Positions 25,460 through 37,040 of a DNA stretch of 64,000 bases are shown piece after piece. Within the stretch, counting starts at the first letter, position 1; every line of letters begins with the position of its first letter. Under the pieces are notes generated by a model. The model saw only the letters and a program-made list of their open reading frames with translations. It ran no database searches and was not told the DNA's origin. Where the stretch lies: the NCBI GenBank assembly GCA_017163975.1, contig JAFFSR010000346.1, positions 1,674,501 through 1,738,500 of the forward strand, given 5' to 3'. The DNA is from Anastatus disparis (taxonomy: Eukaryota; Arthropoda; Insecta; Hymenoptera; Eupelmidae). Made by a program: the position numbers and the translations under genes.

Positions 25460-28400
25460 AAGTTGGGGTGTTTGAAGGTGGAGATATTAGGAAAGCATAG
25501 GAGTGTTTTCTTATTCGAATTACTATTTGTTTAATCCTTATGATAATAATTAGTTTATTATTATAAAGACTCGTTCTAAAATGTTGTTAATTGTACAAGT
25601 TTACTCATATATATAAACATATACATACATGTGCGTTTAAATGTATACGCATATATTGTATTCTATTTCTTCAGCAATAATAAAAAAAATTGTTGTTTTA
25701 TTAAAACAATTAAATTTGTTAAGTTTGATGATCATCTGGTTAATCTCAACTTGAGTTATGAGTAAATTTAGTTTAATCAATACACAAAGGATTTAGTTCA
25801 GTATTTGTTTTAATCGAAGGAAAATTATTGTCCTAATGTTTCAATTTAATTTGTGATGTATAAAATACATCACAAGTAATAAAATTTAAATAGATTAGTC
25901 ATTAAGTATAAATATGAATTAAAACAAGCGAGCGTGCTTATTTTTAAATTTGAAATCTTATGTTTTATTTTTTTTTTGTAACGTTCTTTAAAATGATTTT
26001 TTTATAAGTGTAATAAAAAGACAGATGTAAAAGGAGAGTTGAGAAAACTAGAGAGGAAAACCAAAAATAAAAATAAAATAATTAATAGTTATTTACATAG
26101 GAGCGAGAAGGATAGATAGCACAAACGCAATCAGGCTCAACACAGAAGAGGAGCAGTCTGTACATTAGATATATATGTATATATATATACAGAATAGAAT
26201 AAAACGTCCAAGACATGGAACCGCTGAGTTCGAGAAAGAAGAAGGGATATGTACAGATATATAGAGATAATGTGTATATATACCTATAGATATATACGCA
26301 TACTTAGATATTTAAACGTCGCGCCATACACATGTAGAATCGACCAAAGAGGAATAGCTACGAGTAGAAATCTTCGATAATCGATGTTTCTACTGCGTGA
26401 AGCAACATAGCAACTTCGAATACAGTACAAATTTTACTAGAGCGATAGAGATAGAAGATCCGCGACCAAGAGTCGATTAAGCTGTCGATAGCGACTCATA
26501 ACTGAAGAGATCAAAGTAGAAACTAAGACGCGACGAGAAAGAAGGATGGAAAATGGAGAGTGACTAGGTGCGACAGAGATGGACAACAGAGCGAAGGGGA
26601 ATGTAATTTCCTTCTTCTTGAAAGAAGAGGATTCTTGCATAAGCCGTCAACGAGAGCGCACGTACAAGTAAGTCTTGACTGAGCCGGCATTGGGAGCACG
26701 CGTGCAGAGTTTTTTTTCCTAAACTCTTGATTTAGCAGCCATCGAGTGCACTCGAGAATAGAAAAGAAAGTCTATTTATTTATCTTTAAATTGAATTGAA
26801 GAGAGGATTGGAGAAAAAGGAGTAACAAAAGGAGAGATTTGAGCAGCGAAGCCGTGAGACCGTACCATCAAGGAAAGGAAAGAGAAGTCAAACTACGGTG
26901 AATACCTCCAGCGGCGACGACTCGGCGACCGATCCTCCACTGGGCCACCATTGTTTTCGACCATACGATTTCCTCCTTGTCGACCAGCTCTACGTTATTC
27001 TTCGTTGCATCATTGAGGAAAATCTTCAGCAAGCGACCGTAAGTGGAACTCTGCCAACGGGTTAGCAAGTAAGAATTAGTAAAATTATCTTTTCTGTTGG
27101 TTTTTCCCGTCATTTCTTTCAATTCTCCTTAAGAGATATAATTCTGCGTTGTTAGTAATATAATAGTGTTTTATTGATTGCGACCGCGAACAAATTAAAA
27201 TTAAAATCAGTGCGGGTTAGTGGAAATATAAAGGAAGATATAAAAAACGAAAATTAAGTGAAAATCATAAGAAAAGAGAAAGCCACGTGTAAAGGCGCTT
27301 TATTCGGCGACGCGACGCCATTTTGTGTTGTAAAGTAAATGAGAAGTTCTTAAGATTTCAAGTTAATTAAATCTACTTTTATTAAATTTTGATTGTGAAT
27401 CTAAGTATTATAAAAAAAAATAGTGACGCGGCGGCCATCGCGAAATTGTGCGAGCGAGATAGCTATACGTTAGCTATTAAATAAAATCTAAAGTTCTTGA
27501 TTATTTGATACGGAGTAGTGCGAGCGATATTAATCTTAACTCCTTAAAATTTTATTGAATTGTGAATTGTAATTTGTTAGGTTGTGCGACTGCGCGGCAG
27601 GAAAATCGGGCGACGCGTAAATTAATTGACAAATAATTATTCTTTGTGCGGTGTTAACCTAAAAAGTGATTAAATCAATTGCACGTGTAGTAGAATTATA
27701 AATTCTTGATTTCCCGCACACGCGCACAGCCTAATCGTAATCGAACAATTAGAGCAGCGTTTCTTTTTTTTGTAATCTATAATGAAGTTTTATTAATTGA
27801 TAATATAAGAAGTTAAAATCCAAGTTAAGTAGAGAGTCAACTACTTATTTCCCCTTTCCTCTTTTCAGGATGAAGATTAATTTAAAGAAAATTAATTATA
27901 TTATTTATTTTTCTTAAACGATTAGAGTTATTTAATATCAATAGTTTTTTTTTCTTTATCATACAAATTAAAAATTAAATTGCTTTCATATATTAAAAGA
28001 TTGTTAAGTTTAACTTCCTAAGTTTTCTTTTTAAATTCATAAAATTATATTGAATTTTTTTTTGGGACCACTCTGATCGTTATAGAACCAGCCTACAACC
28101 CGAGGTAGGCCAGTAAGTATTGACCCCCTCTGCAGTTGCTCTATCCAGCTAGCTGAGCAGGGTTCACTGGCGCTCAATTAAAAACATTTATAAATTTTGT
28201 GAACCCAGGTAAGTTCGTGGCTTCGGGGATTCACTCGGAGGTCCGGGGAATTTGCCACGTAACAATTTTGACTTGAAAAATAAAAATCTTAGAATAATAA
28301 TTTATTATTTACTAGAATGTAAATAATAAATAATAAAAATTTAGCATATTTACTTTAAAAGTAACTATTAAAATTACAAAATGCTTTTCTACTATATATA

Positions 28401-29697
28401 TTTATATAATAAAATTGTGTTTTGAGCTAAGTATCAGATTGATTTTGACAAGTTAATTTTTGTAAAATTAACTTGTCAATTACTCAACAAATTACTTGAA
28501 ATTAAGTAAAATTAAAGTCATACTAGTACTATTGTAGAATAAAGAAAAGAAAATTTAGGATGTCATTGAGTAAATAATTACTTACTATTGTTAGTTAATG
28601 AATCATGCAAATATTCATATATTTTATATCAAACCAATAATTTATTAAAATCTGTATATTGATGATTAATAGTGAGGATAATACAAAGATATGAGTTTTG
28701 CACTCTTTAACATGATAAAACAAGTTCACGATTTATGATTAAAAATTCTATTTTATTAAATTTAATTTCTACTTATGTCCAAGAACAACCCAAAATAAAG
28801 AATTTTAAAACAAAAAGAGTTCTGGAAAAGAAAATCATAAATTTTACACAATTAATTTTTATTAAAATTTGCAATAAAATAATTAAATCTAACTTTCATT
28901 ATATCAGATTTAATAATTTTTTTATTTAAAAATTTTATTTAAATATATTATATTTTGCAACAATCATATTAAATGAATTTCTATTTTATATGACTATCTC
29001 ATGTATGTATAAGTGAAAGTATATACGTATATGTACAGAGTTAGATTTTATGAAAAAAAAATAAAGGATTTCAAATGAATTATTTTTATTAAGAAATTAA
29101 TTGTCGATGCAGTAGGTTGTGCTATTAAAATCGAACTCCTTGACTGCAATCTATTGTCTGCTTTTGTTTACGTCCAAGAGGAAAAAAAAATTGATGAATA
29201 TATTCTTATTATATTAAGAAAAATATTGATTTCTCAAATAATTTAATAAGCAGATTAAAATTAAATTTAAAATATATGACCATAACCTTAGTATAAAATA
29301 GTAGTATTGATGATGAAGCGTTAGTCTTAAGAATGTAATATTTTAATCATAGGGGAGGGAAAAATTATTGTAATCTGTGTTTAACCCTTTGTTTATACCC
29401 ATAAGTAATTATGTATATCTTACATACAAAGGCCTTATATATATAATTTTATATTTATATGCATAAAATCTTTGTTAAGCATACCATCAAAAATACAAAA
29501 GAATTATTTTAGTAAAATAACAGAGATTATAAAAAAACTTCACGTTATTCAGAATAAAATCTATGCTAAAGTGATATTTTTATATTCTTAAAACATAATT
29601 TAAAATAAAATTAGACGTTTCAAAATTACGAATAAATAATAAATTTAAAATAAAAAATGAAATTATGCAATTTGAGGTTCAATGTATTAATAAAAGG
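25460..29697. other. Long region of the LTR element without genes
   Basis: Where pol would be expected there is AT-rich DNA without a recognisable frame. At 26100-28270 the composition changes: GC-richer, GA-rich stretches (26210-26900), CG-containing stretches (27300-27730), and at 28190-28265 a segment that, read on the minus strand, begins TGTTACGTGGCAAATTCC. The shared TGTTACG start with the outer LTRs suggests a nested solo LTR or relic of a related element, but I could not place its other end or a target duplication. Confidence 0.45.
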
Positions 29698-31420
29698 TTA
29701 ATAAATGAGTGAGATGGCTATTCTCCAATCACAGGCCATACGATTGATGTTGTATTTTACAAATGAGATGTATGGTAGTATTTTTGTTAATCCCGTTAGT
29801 GTTGGGCGAGTTTTTAATACCCTTCTGTATTTTTCCTTATCTTGCATCTCAAGAGACTCTACTTCGTTGACATTTTTCCTTAAAAAGAGAGAAGTATTTT
29901 CTTGAGGGTTTTCGAAATGTATAGTACTATTTGTTTCTTTCAGCGTCAGGTAAAGCTTGTATTTTATCTTGTTGTCTGTTGAATCGATGAAGGCGAGTTG
30001 ATAGTTATTCCATTCGGAGTGTTCAATTTCGTATTCTCTGCCTTCCCCCTCAGGTTTTCGGTAAAATTCTAAATAGGTTTTAAAACCATTTTTTTGACTC
30101 ATATAAGAAAATTTTGATATTTCGTGGCCTGAGTTTGATGTTTCCAAGGAGTCTGATAGTCTTTCAGAGGCCGTGGGTTCGGCTTGACCGGACCTGGTAC
30201 ATTTTTCCTTATAGACTGGTTTTGAACTCACGTAATTGGTTCTTCGGTCCTTAAGTAAATTCTTTAATTTTAGTAAATTTAACCGACAATTAATTATATT
30301 GCGCTTATGAACGTTTTTTGATATAATTTTAATTTTATTAAGGTTATTTTTAGTTTTAATTATTCTTTTAATAGTAAAAGATTTTATAATTCTGGTCGGA
30401 AATTTTTGGTTGACATCTTTGTATTTAAAAAATTTTTTTAATTTATTATGAGTTTTCAGGCCAACTTTTAAGCATGCGCTAAATTTTGAATTAGTTGAAA
30501 TTTTTAATTTTTCTAATGTTTGAGGTTGCATGAATTGGATAGTAGTATCATCGACAACATTCGCGTAATGTACTTCTGCGCTCTTCAGATCTTCTGTTTC
30601 AGTAATGTTTTCTATACGTTCAAAATCACGATCAGATACATAAAATATTTCCGTTGTTTCATATTGTATCTGAGATTCTTGTGCAGACCTTACTATAAAT
30701 GTATCGTTTAATAAATTAGCTGATTTTTTGTTGATTACCTTATAATTCTTTAGTTTTTCTGAATAATATGTCAGGGCTTTCTGTTCTTTTGAATCAGAAC
30801 AATTGCAGAAAGTTTCTATGTCTTCATAATTCAATTGGGATTCGTGCGTAAAATTTATTTGTGGTTTTATTATCTTTACCTTTCTTCGTTTGGTATCGGT
30901 GTCAGTTTGTGTTACACAAGAATTTCGGTTTTTAATTTCTCCCATGCGCTTGTTATCAAACTGTAATTGGGTTCCTTCGAGGAAAGGTATTGGATCAATC
31001 GGACTGCTATTTATTATGAGAGTTCTAGATCTGTAGCAAATCGCGGGACGTTCCTTTTCGAAATATGGTAAGCCCAGTATGGCATGTTGTGAGAATGATG
31101 TTGTAGGTGGTAAGACGTGAAATACATGGATAAATCCGAGTATTTCTAATTCTACAGTGCCTAGTGTTTCTATAGGTGTTGAAGATATATCTGATACTGT
31201 TGTTGTCTTTTTGGAGTTGATGATAATGTTATCCTTAAGAGCACTACCTTTTACGGCGTTGATACTAGCAGCCGAGTATAGTGCGAAGGTTCCTTCTTCG
31301 TTCTTTAGAGCTGAGACTTTTAAACATATTACAGGACGTATTTCTGTACACGGTGTGCGCTTTTGTTTCCGTACATAGAAATTTTGTTCGTTGAATCGAT
31401 TAGATATTTTTCATCGATAC
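29698..31420 (-). CDS. Aspartic protease frame plus unassigned ~400-residue region
   Basis: The frame is open from about 31420 to the stop at 29698. Near its start is a retropepsin-like domain: a segment around LYSAASINAV (the usual DTGA-type active site is not intact in this form), TVELEILGF and, 20 residues on, HAILGLPYF, the conserved 'hxGxDxx'-like end of LTR-element proteases. The following 415 codons begin MGEIKNRNSC and are rich in Lys, Asn and Thr with no RT, RNase H or integrase motif. It contains PEGEGREYEIE, encoded by the duplicate of the polypurine tract. It overlaps the Gag-like frame by about 90 bases in another phase, consistent with ribosomal frameshifting. The frame is uninterrupted, which is notable in an element lacking pol. 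Confidence 0.55.
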
Positions 31421-31691
31421 GTTCTCTTCGCGAGCATTTATAACTTAGGTTACTCTCGTGATGGTACGATTGTTGGGTTGTAAGTAAATCTTCAGAGTCG
31501 TAAGTTTGTGATTGATAGGTATTCGATACTTCGGATAGAATTTTAGGACTTATTGGATAAGGAGGATAAATTGGATAAGGAGGATAATAAGGAAACCTAG
31601 GAGGATAGAAATAAGGTTGAGGTGATAGAAATTGTTGATGTCCGAATGGGTACGGAAAATTGATGTTATTCAAATCTTGGTAATAGGCCAT
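31329..31691 (-). CDS. Gag-like Pro/Tyr-rich frame of the LTR element
   Basis: 120 codons starting MAYYQDLNN, with a Pro/Tyr/Phe-rich block (about residues 22-48, FPYYPPYPIYPPYPI) followed by a polar, Ser/Arg-rich part. There is no CCHC zinc knuckle. The position just upstream of the protease in a different phase is where gag ends in LTR elements; the product is much shorter than a full Gag. It may be a truncated gag or an accessory leader protein. Confidence 0.45.
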   Translation of the reverse strand: MAYYQDLNNINFPYPFGHQQFLSPQPYFYPPRFPYYPPYPIYPPYPISPKILSEVSNTYQSQTYDSEDLLTTQQSYHHESNLSYKCSRRERIDEKYLIDSTNKISMYGNKSAHRVQKYVL

Positions 31692-32194
31692 GTTTCGATT
31701 CTGAATAATTTCTATTCATGCATTTCGATGATTCTTTTACCCTATTTTCCCATTCATAGAATTTGGAAGTAGTTAATTGAAATGATTAAATATCTTTCTC
31801 CAAAGGCTTGAATTTCCATTATCTCTTGCTTATTTGTCATGATGAAAATTTTGATTATTGTATCGCGTAATTTTAATTATTTAGTTGACCGATTTGAATA
31901 TCAATTTGTTTAATTTTTCTTACTTATATTAGAGATATTGTATAAATATTATTGTTTATTATTATAAAATATTTATTTATTAAATTTTTGATAATATTAT
32001 CTGCAATAATTTATACAAATAGAAATTTGATAAGGGAAATTTAGTTTAAGGTACAAAAGCTATAGTTTAATGGAAATGAATCTTTTTATAATTTATTAGT
32101 GTTATAATTTATTATAATTAAAAGAATTTTTTTTTTTTTATATATATACATATAAAAGGGATTAAATGTTTATTAATTGAATTCATTTATTTTA

Positions 32195-33110
32195 TGAAAC
32201 CTTTCCTTATCGTCAATACCCTTTTCTTACCTTTCGGCAATTAAGGCATTTATAAGTTCAGCCTTGCAGCTAGAAATCTTATAAATGTTGACTCAAAAGA
32301 AAGGAAATCCAGAATTTTGGATGCTAATAAACTTTTCGTGCCTTTCGGCGCTCTAAGTATTTCATAAATGTAGCCTTTCAGCTATATAATTTATGAATTT
32401 AGCCAAAGATTCAGATTAGTTCATAAAAGGTTATTATTTTATTAAAGTTTAATAAAAATTCCGTCAAAAGAATTTTTATTCAAGTTACTTATGAATCTGG
32501 GTCAGTGAAACGCTGACTTAGCGTTTTGCTGTTTGACTTTTTACGTCGAAGTCGTACGTATGTAATTTTTTTTATTTGTAGTATCTGTTATAAATTTCGA
32601 GTTATAATAATAAAAAAAAACACATTAGAGTTAGTTATTAATTATTAAAATATCAAGTTTATTAAATTAAATGTTTTAAAAGATTTTAAAGTTTTATTAA
32701 AAAGGAAACGAAAATTTACTTTATTAATTTAATGGTAAACGATAGAAACACACAAGTTGTAAGATTATGCTGACTCTTAACTTTTGACTTGTAGACGGTC
32801 GTTGACCGTACAATTGAAACAAAATGTTTTATTATTATTTTATATATTTTAATATTGAATTTCTTTATTTTATGAAACCTTTCTTTATCCTCAATACCCT
32901 TTTCTTACCTTTCGGTAATTAAGGCATTTATAAGTTCAGCCTTGCAGCTAGAAATCTTATAAATGTTGACTCAAAAGAAAGGATATCCAGAATTTTGGAT
33001 GCTAATAAACTTTTCATGCCTTGCAGCGCTCCAAGTATTTCATAAATGTAGCCTTTCAGCTATATAATTTATGAATTTAGCCAAAAATTCGGATTGATTC
33101 ATAAAAAGAA
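32195..33110. repeat. Duplicated ~235-bp segment in the LTR-element leader
   Basis: 32195-32430 and about 32866-33100 are near-identical direct copies (landmarks: 'gaaacctttc', 'ttacctttcgg', 'cttgcagctagaaatc', 'tgttgactcaaaagaaagga', 'cctttcagctatataat'). The spacer holds 'gacggtcgttgaccg', a short palindrome-like motif that recurs near 33355. Leader duplications can carry insulator or packaging functions in such elements; that is inference. Confidence 0.85.
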
Positions 33111-33685
33111 AAAATTTTTATCTCAAAAGAAATAATAACGTATATAGATTTTTTTTTTTAATATATATAACTTGTTATTTCTTTATTTTATATTTTTATA
33201 TTATATTATTTATAGAAATTTATTTATCTATTATGATAATTACCTATTATTATCAAGAATAAATTATTAATAAATATAATCAGAAATAAATTATAAATTG
33301 TTAAATAATGCGTATAATAATGATATCCAGGTCACAATAAAAATTTTGATGACGCAGCGGTCGTTGACCGAAGTTGATCGTTTATTAAAGAAATTTAGAT
33401 ATTAACGATATTTATTGAAATTGTTTTTATTTAATTATTTAAAATGATAATGTTTCAATAATAAATTATTTATATACTTATATAATGCCTTAAAAATCTA
33501 ACTACTTTATGGCAGTGCAAATTTTATTTTAAATATAATAATAATGTATTTTTTAAACTATATATCTTGTTATTTCTTCATATAACAAGTTATATAAGGC
33601 GCAATTATAAATTTTAATAAAATATTATTTATTGAAATTAAATTATAGTTTATAAAATTTTATTAACAGGTGAAAGGTCTTACTG

Positions 33686-33705
33686 GTTCCCCACAAGGGA
33701 TGCCA
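33686..33705 (-). other. Candidate primer binding site
   Basis: On the minus strand, two bases after the 5' LTR end (TAACA), the sequence begins TGGCATCCCTTGTGGGGA. TGG is the complement of the tRNA 3' CCA, and the spacing fits a primer binding site. I did not identify the tRNA. Confidence 0.4.
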
Positions 33706-33707
33706 TT

Positions 33708-34745
33708 TGTTACGACCGGATTTGGTTCGGTCGTTGAGTTCACAAAAAGAAATAAATTTCTTTTTATTGGGAACCAGTTTGTAGTCCCAGGACTTACCTG
33801 TCACCTTTTAATTAAATATTTATTAAAATTAAATTCTAATTTAGTTTTTAGAATAATCAAATTTTTATAAAAGTTAATATCAAGTTTTAATTACTTAAAT
33901 AAATTCCTCTTTTGTGTTTTCTTTTATTTTTATTTAATAATTAATACACATGTTGTTATTTATTATATATAATAATTTTTCTTACGATTAAATATTCCAA
34001 GAAGAGAAGGAGTAGATATATAAATGTATCCCTTGAAGTTCCGTCCTTTAATCTCCGCTTAAATTAACTTATTCCTACACGGTTAAGTTATCCGTGGCCA
34101 GATTAGGTTAGATTCTTCAACTCTCGGTCGTCTAGCATTCAGCTAATTTATTTGTTTATGTAGTCACTTGCACTTGCTTGTCTTTTTCACTAAATATTTA
34201 TTTATATAAATAGGTTTCTAATCTATTTATACAAAAGTTGTAAATTTATATTTTTCTATATTATAATTTTTGCTATTAGCGAAGTAGGTTTCTAAGCTAC
34301 TTCCTAATGAATTTTATGATAAATAAACTGATTTAAAACTAACACTGACTTTATCTCAGTGGACCAGCAGAGCCGACCTTGGCGGTTGCTATCGTATTAT
34401 GACAAAAGGCGAAGAGTGACGTAGGGGGCTGTTTTTATTGCCTTGAGCCGGGCGATCGAGAGATGGGAAATCCAATCAAAACCTGACATGCAGCTGAAAT
34501 TTCTAGGACAGAAAATCGTCCGATTGTTTTAGAGTTCATTGGCTTGCTTACCAATGAATTCTTGTACCTTCTTCTCCGTCTCTTCTTTACATTTGAAGTT
34601 TTCGCAATTTTTAAGAATGCTGACTCGGGACATCGCATGGAACTACTTTTTGTTTGAATTGAAAAAAATAAGTTAATGAAAAATTCCAATCTTTAATATA
34701 ATTCATTTAATAATTTATAAGGGTTTAGTTCCATGGGATGTCACA
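33708..34745 (-). repeat. LTR (5' LTR of the element)
   Basis: 1,038-bp partner of the LTR at 23207-24245, almost identical. It is followed directly by the GCCT duplication and the end of element 2. Transcription of the element would start here and run toward lower coordinates. Confidence 0.92.
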
Positions 34746-34777
34746 GCCTGCATGAATCTGAATGGAATCAGCCACTA

Positions 34778-35380
34778 AATTTTTGAATTCTACTTTTTGA
34801 TAAAATACTCTTGTTATAATATCTGGTCTATCTATTGCATTTTTATAAATTTCCAAGTTTTCAGTTATTTCTTTCCAATGTGGGTCACAGGTCATAGTTA
34901 CAAAAAGGTCAGGTTTACCATGATAATTTACAAGTGTTATTGAATCAATGTAATTTTGTTTTAAAAATCGTGGACTATCGGGTTCAATTTTTAATCGTTT
35001 ACACTTAACATTTTCTAATTTTTCTTCATATTTTTTTGGTTGTTTTTCTTTAATTTTTATATAAGCTTCTTTCTTACGTAAAGCCTCATTCGCACTTATT
35101 TGTTCAAATTTATCAGTACTCATTGTTTCCTTGAATTGCCATTTTGTTATCTTAGTATTTTCTAATTTCTGTTTATATTTATTTGGTTGTCCTTTTTTCA
35201 TTTTCATATAAGCTTTTTTCTTACGTAAAGTTTCTTGAACACGTCTTAGTTCTAATTTATCATTACTTTTTTGGTTCTCGCATTTCCATAATAATGTCTT
35301 TTGCTGAAATTTTTTTATTCTTATATGATTCTTCTGTTACCATTTTCCTATTAACGGGATGTCAGAGCTGCATCACTTGA
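34778..35380 (-). pseudogene. Helitron N-terminal (helitron-like) domain
   Basis: The sequence YHGKPDLFVTMTCDPHWKEI followed by RPDIITRVF is the classical Helitron_like_N signature that precedes the HUH motifs. Upstream are two copies of a Lys-rich motif (KKxAYxKMK/IKEK-QP-KY-LEN), an internal duplication. The frame is cut off at ACTA where element 2 inserted; without the insertion it continues in frame into the Rep half at 16984. Confidence 0.85.
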
Positions 35381-35699
35381 GTTTTGCTTTTTTTATTATA
35401 TCAGTATCTTTTTAAATTAATAAATTAAACAAATATAATGACTTGTCCGTACTAAAGCTATGTTACTACAATGATTTTTGTCAAAATAAAAAATCATTTA
35501 GACTTGTTATTTTTTTATGAGCTTAGATTGGAAATTAGATATCAAACTTGATAGACCTAACTTTAAAATACGATACATTGAAAGTTTTTATTATAACTTT
35601 ATATGTCTAATATTTTGGTGGATTTCTTGAGTTGCCCGCACTGGAGTATAATCTCACAAATTTTTACTTTGTAGCAAAAAAAATCGATTAAACGCATCG

Positions 35700-36130
35700 T
35701 TTATTCATAAGTTAGGATTGGAAATATTATTAGAAGGGGGCCGCTTCGTCAAGCTCTTAAGTTCTGTTACAAATAAAGTTTCTTTTTCATCTATTTCTTT
35801 TGATTCTTTTTTTTCTTCATTTAATTTAATCTCAACTGTCTCAATTTTATTATTGTTATAATTCAAGTGGATGTCATCGATTCCCATTATATCATTATCT
35901 GATTTTTAAAAATTTCTATCTGAAATGTCATTGTCGATTTCCATCAAAATTGTTTCATGATTCAAATTCTTTTGTTTACGATACATTTCCATGATCTTTT
36001 TTTGTTCTGGCATTAAATGCATTTGTGAGTTTTTTTTATAATATTTCAAGCTCGGCGAAATCTAAATTAAATGGTATTTGATTAAGACCTTGCTCATGAC
36101 AAAAACTCCTTTTTATCATACTAGAAGTTC
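35700..36130 (-). pseudogene. Helitron 5' coding remnants
   Basis: Short minus-strand frames with many stops. One starts MGIDDIHLNYNNNKIE, and another upstream contains HLMPEQKKIMEMYRKQK. They are in the right place and orientation for the start of the Helitron protein but carry no diagnostic motif. 35381-35699 has nothing recognisable. Confidence 0.45.
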
Positions 36131-36136
36131 ATTAAC

Positions 36137-36154
36137 GCGCGTACCGCGCGTGTG
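36137..36154. other. GC hairpin, possible Helitron terminal structure
   Basis: 'acgcgcgtaccgcgcgtg' can fold into a short stem (ACGCGCG/CGCGCGT with minimal loop). It stands out in very AT-rich surroundings just upstream of the Helitron coding remnants. Helitrons carry GC hairpins near their ends, so it may mark this one's 5' region; the usual 5' TC end is not identified. Confidence 0.35.
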
Positions 36155-37040
36155 GGATTAAGTGCTGTGGTAAAAATAAATGAATTTAAACAATGTAAAT
36201 ATAAAAAATATTTAAATTTAAAAATTTATTGACTGATATTCGAAAAATATATAAGCTGTAATCAAGCATTGATGTTTAGTTTGTTCGTGTTCCTTGTAAC
36301 ACAAATATAAAACGCAGGATAATACTTCCGTCAAAGGCACTACTGTAATAAAGGTATAAAAATTTGATTGATTAGAATTTTATAATCTATTTACCGTAAT
36401 CTAATTGAATAATAAGAGATTTCAAGCAATTTAATCTTAATATCAAAATTGGAATTCACCTCATTCCTACCTATCCTACCCCTATAGTGCAATAGTGCCT
36501 CTGGTGAATTTGTAAGGCTCTATATTCGAGAAAAATTTATTCTTATTATCATTCGAGAAATTTACAAAGTTCTTCATTCTACTCTATTATAACAAAAAAC
36601 GCACGTGTATACTTAAAACAATCGTTAAAATCGGGAAAGGTCAATTTTCAATTAGGAAAAAAAAATACAAATTTCTTTCATTGAAAATATTTTTTTATCT
36701 CTGTGTACTTTTATACTTTTGGTGTATTTCTTTTATTGGAAATTTTATACATATTCTATTAGCTTCTAATGTATGTTTTTTTTTTAAATTTAAGTAAAGA
36801 AGTATTTAAAAACGAAAAAAGCATAAATTTATATAAGGATATTAAAAATCATTTGAAAATAATTACAATTCAGTCAATAATTTTAATTTAAAAAACATAC
36901 ATTTTTAATTATGTGTAATTACTTAGAAATCTTGATGTTAAATAATTATCTTAGTATTATTTTGTAATAATGTTTAATAAAATAATTTTCTAATATTCAA
37001 TATATCTCCTCCTCTCCCCAATGACTGCGCCTGGCCTCCT
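36155..37040. other. No gene recognised
   Basis: AT-rich spacer between the Helitron and the LINE. No ORF or repeat that I can name. Confidence 0.5.

Larger units (their letters stand above)
23207..34745 (-). mobile_element. LTR retroelement, about 11.5 kb, minus orientation
   Basis: Two LTRs of 1,039 and 1,038 bp flank the element and start TGTTACGACCGG and end TCACA. The 4-bp target GCCT stands on both sides (23203-23206 and 34746-34749). Orientation follows from a purine tract next to the LTR at 24245 and from the coding frames. In order on the minus strand come an LTR, a leader of about 2 kb with a duplicated segment, a Pro/Tyr-rich Gag-like frame, an aspartic protease frame that runs on into unassigned sequence, a long region without genes, and an envelope-like C-terminal remnant. 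I found no reverse transcriptase, RNase H or integrase, so it is probably non-autonomous. Gypsy/errantivirus-type is the best guess from protease style and the env-like tail. Confidence 0.85.
16989..34773. mobile_element. Outer DDE transposon (element 2), inserted in the Helitron
   Basis: The ends are GGCTGATTCCATTCAGATTC and its inverse. The 4-bp target ACTA is present on both sides (16985-16988 and 34774-34777). The terminal inverted repeats are several hundred bp long: 16989-17288 continues at 21009-21420, and the mirror arm is about 22500-23206 continuing at 34746-34773. The element is itself broken by element 1 (17293-21008) and by the LTR retroelement (23207-34745). Without these it would be about 2.5 kb, containing only a broken transposase (21430-22324). 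It shares end sequence, 4-bp duplication and transposase type with element 1. Superfamily is not certain; 4-bp duplications occur in Sola-like and some other groups. Confidence 0.85.
14238..36154 (-). mobile_element. Helitron (rolling-circle transposon), interrupted and decayed
   Basis: Coding pieces on the minus strand run in Helitron order: an N-terminal helitron-like domain (34778-36130), then the HUH replication initiator (16440-16984), a middle region (15719-16305) and a Pif1-type helicase (14238-15691). The Rep domain is split by the insertion at 16989-34773. The ACTA duplicated on both sides allows the two halves to be joined in frame. Many frameshifts and stops make it non-autonomous now. 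The exact Helitron ends (5' TC, 3' CTRR) were not located. A GC hairpin at 36137-36154 may belong to the 5' terminal region. Confidence 0.85.

Noticed and set aside
26868..27122. 84-codon minus-strand frame as a possible pol fragment
   Set aside because: No RT, RNase H or integrase motif; composition follows the local GC-rich island.
30520..31378. Plus-strand ORFs opposite the protease frame
   Set aside because: Shadows of the minus-strand coding region, which has the recognisable features.
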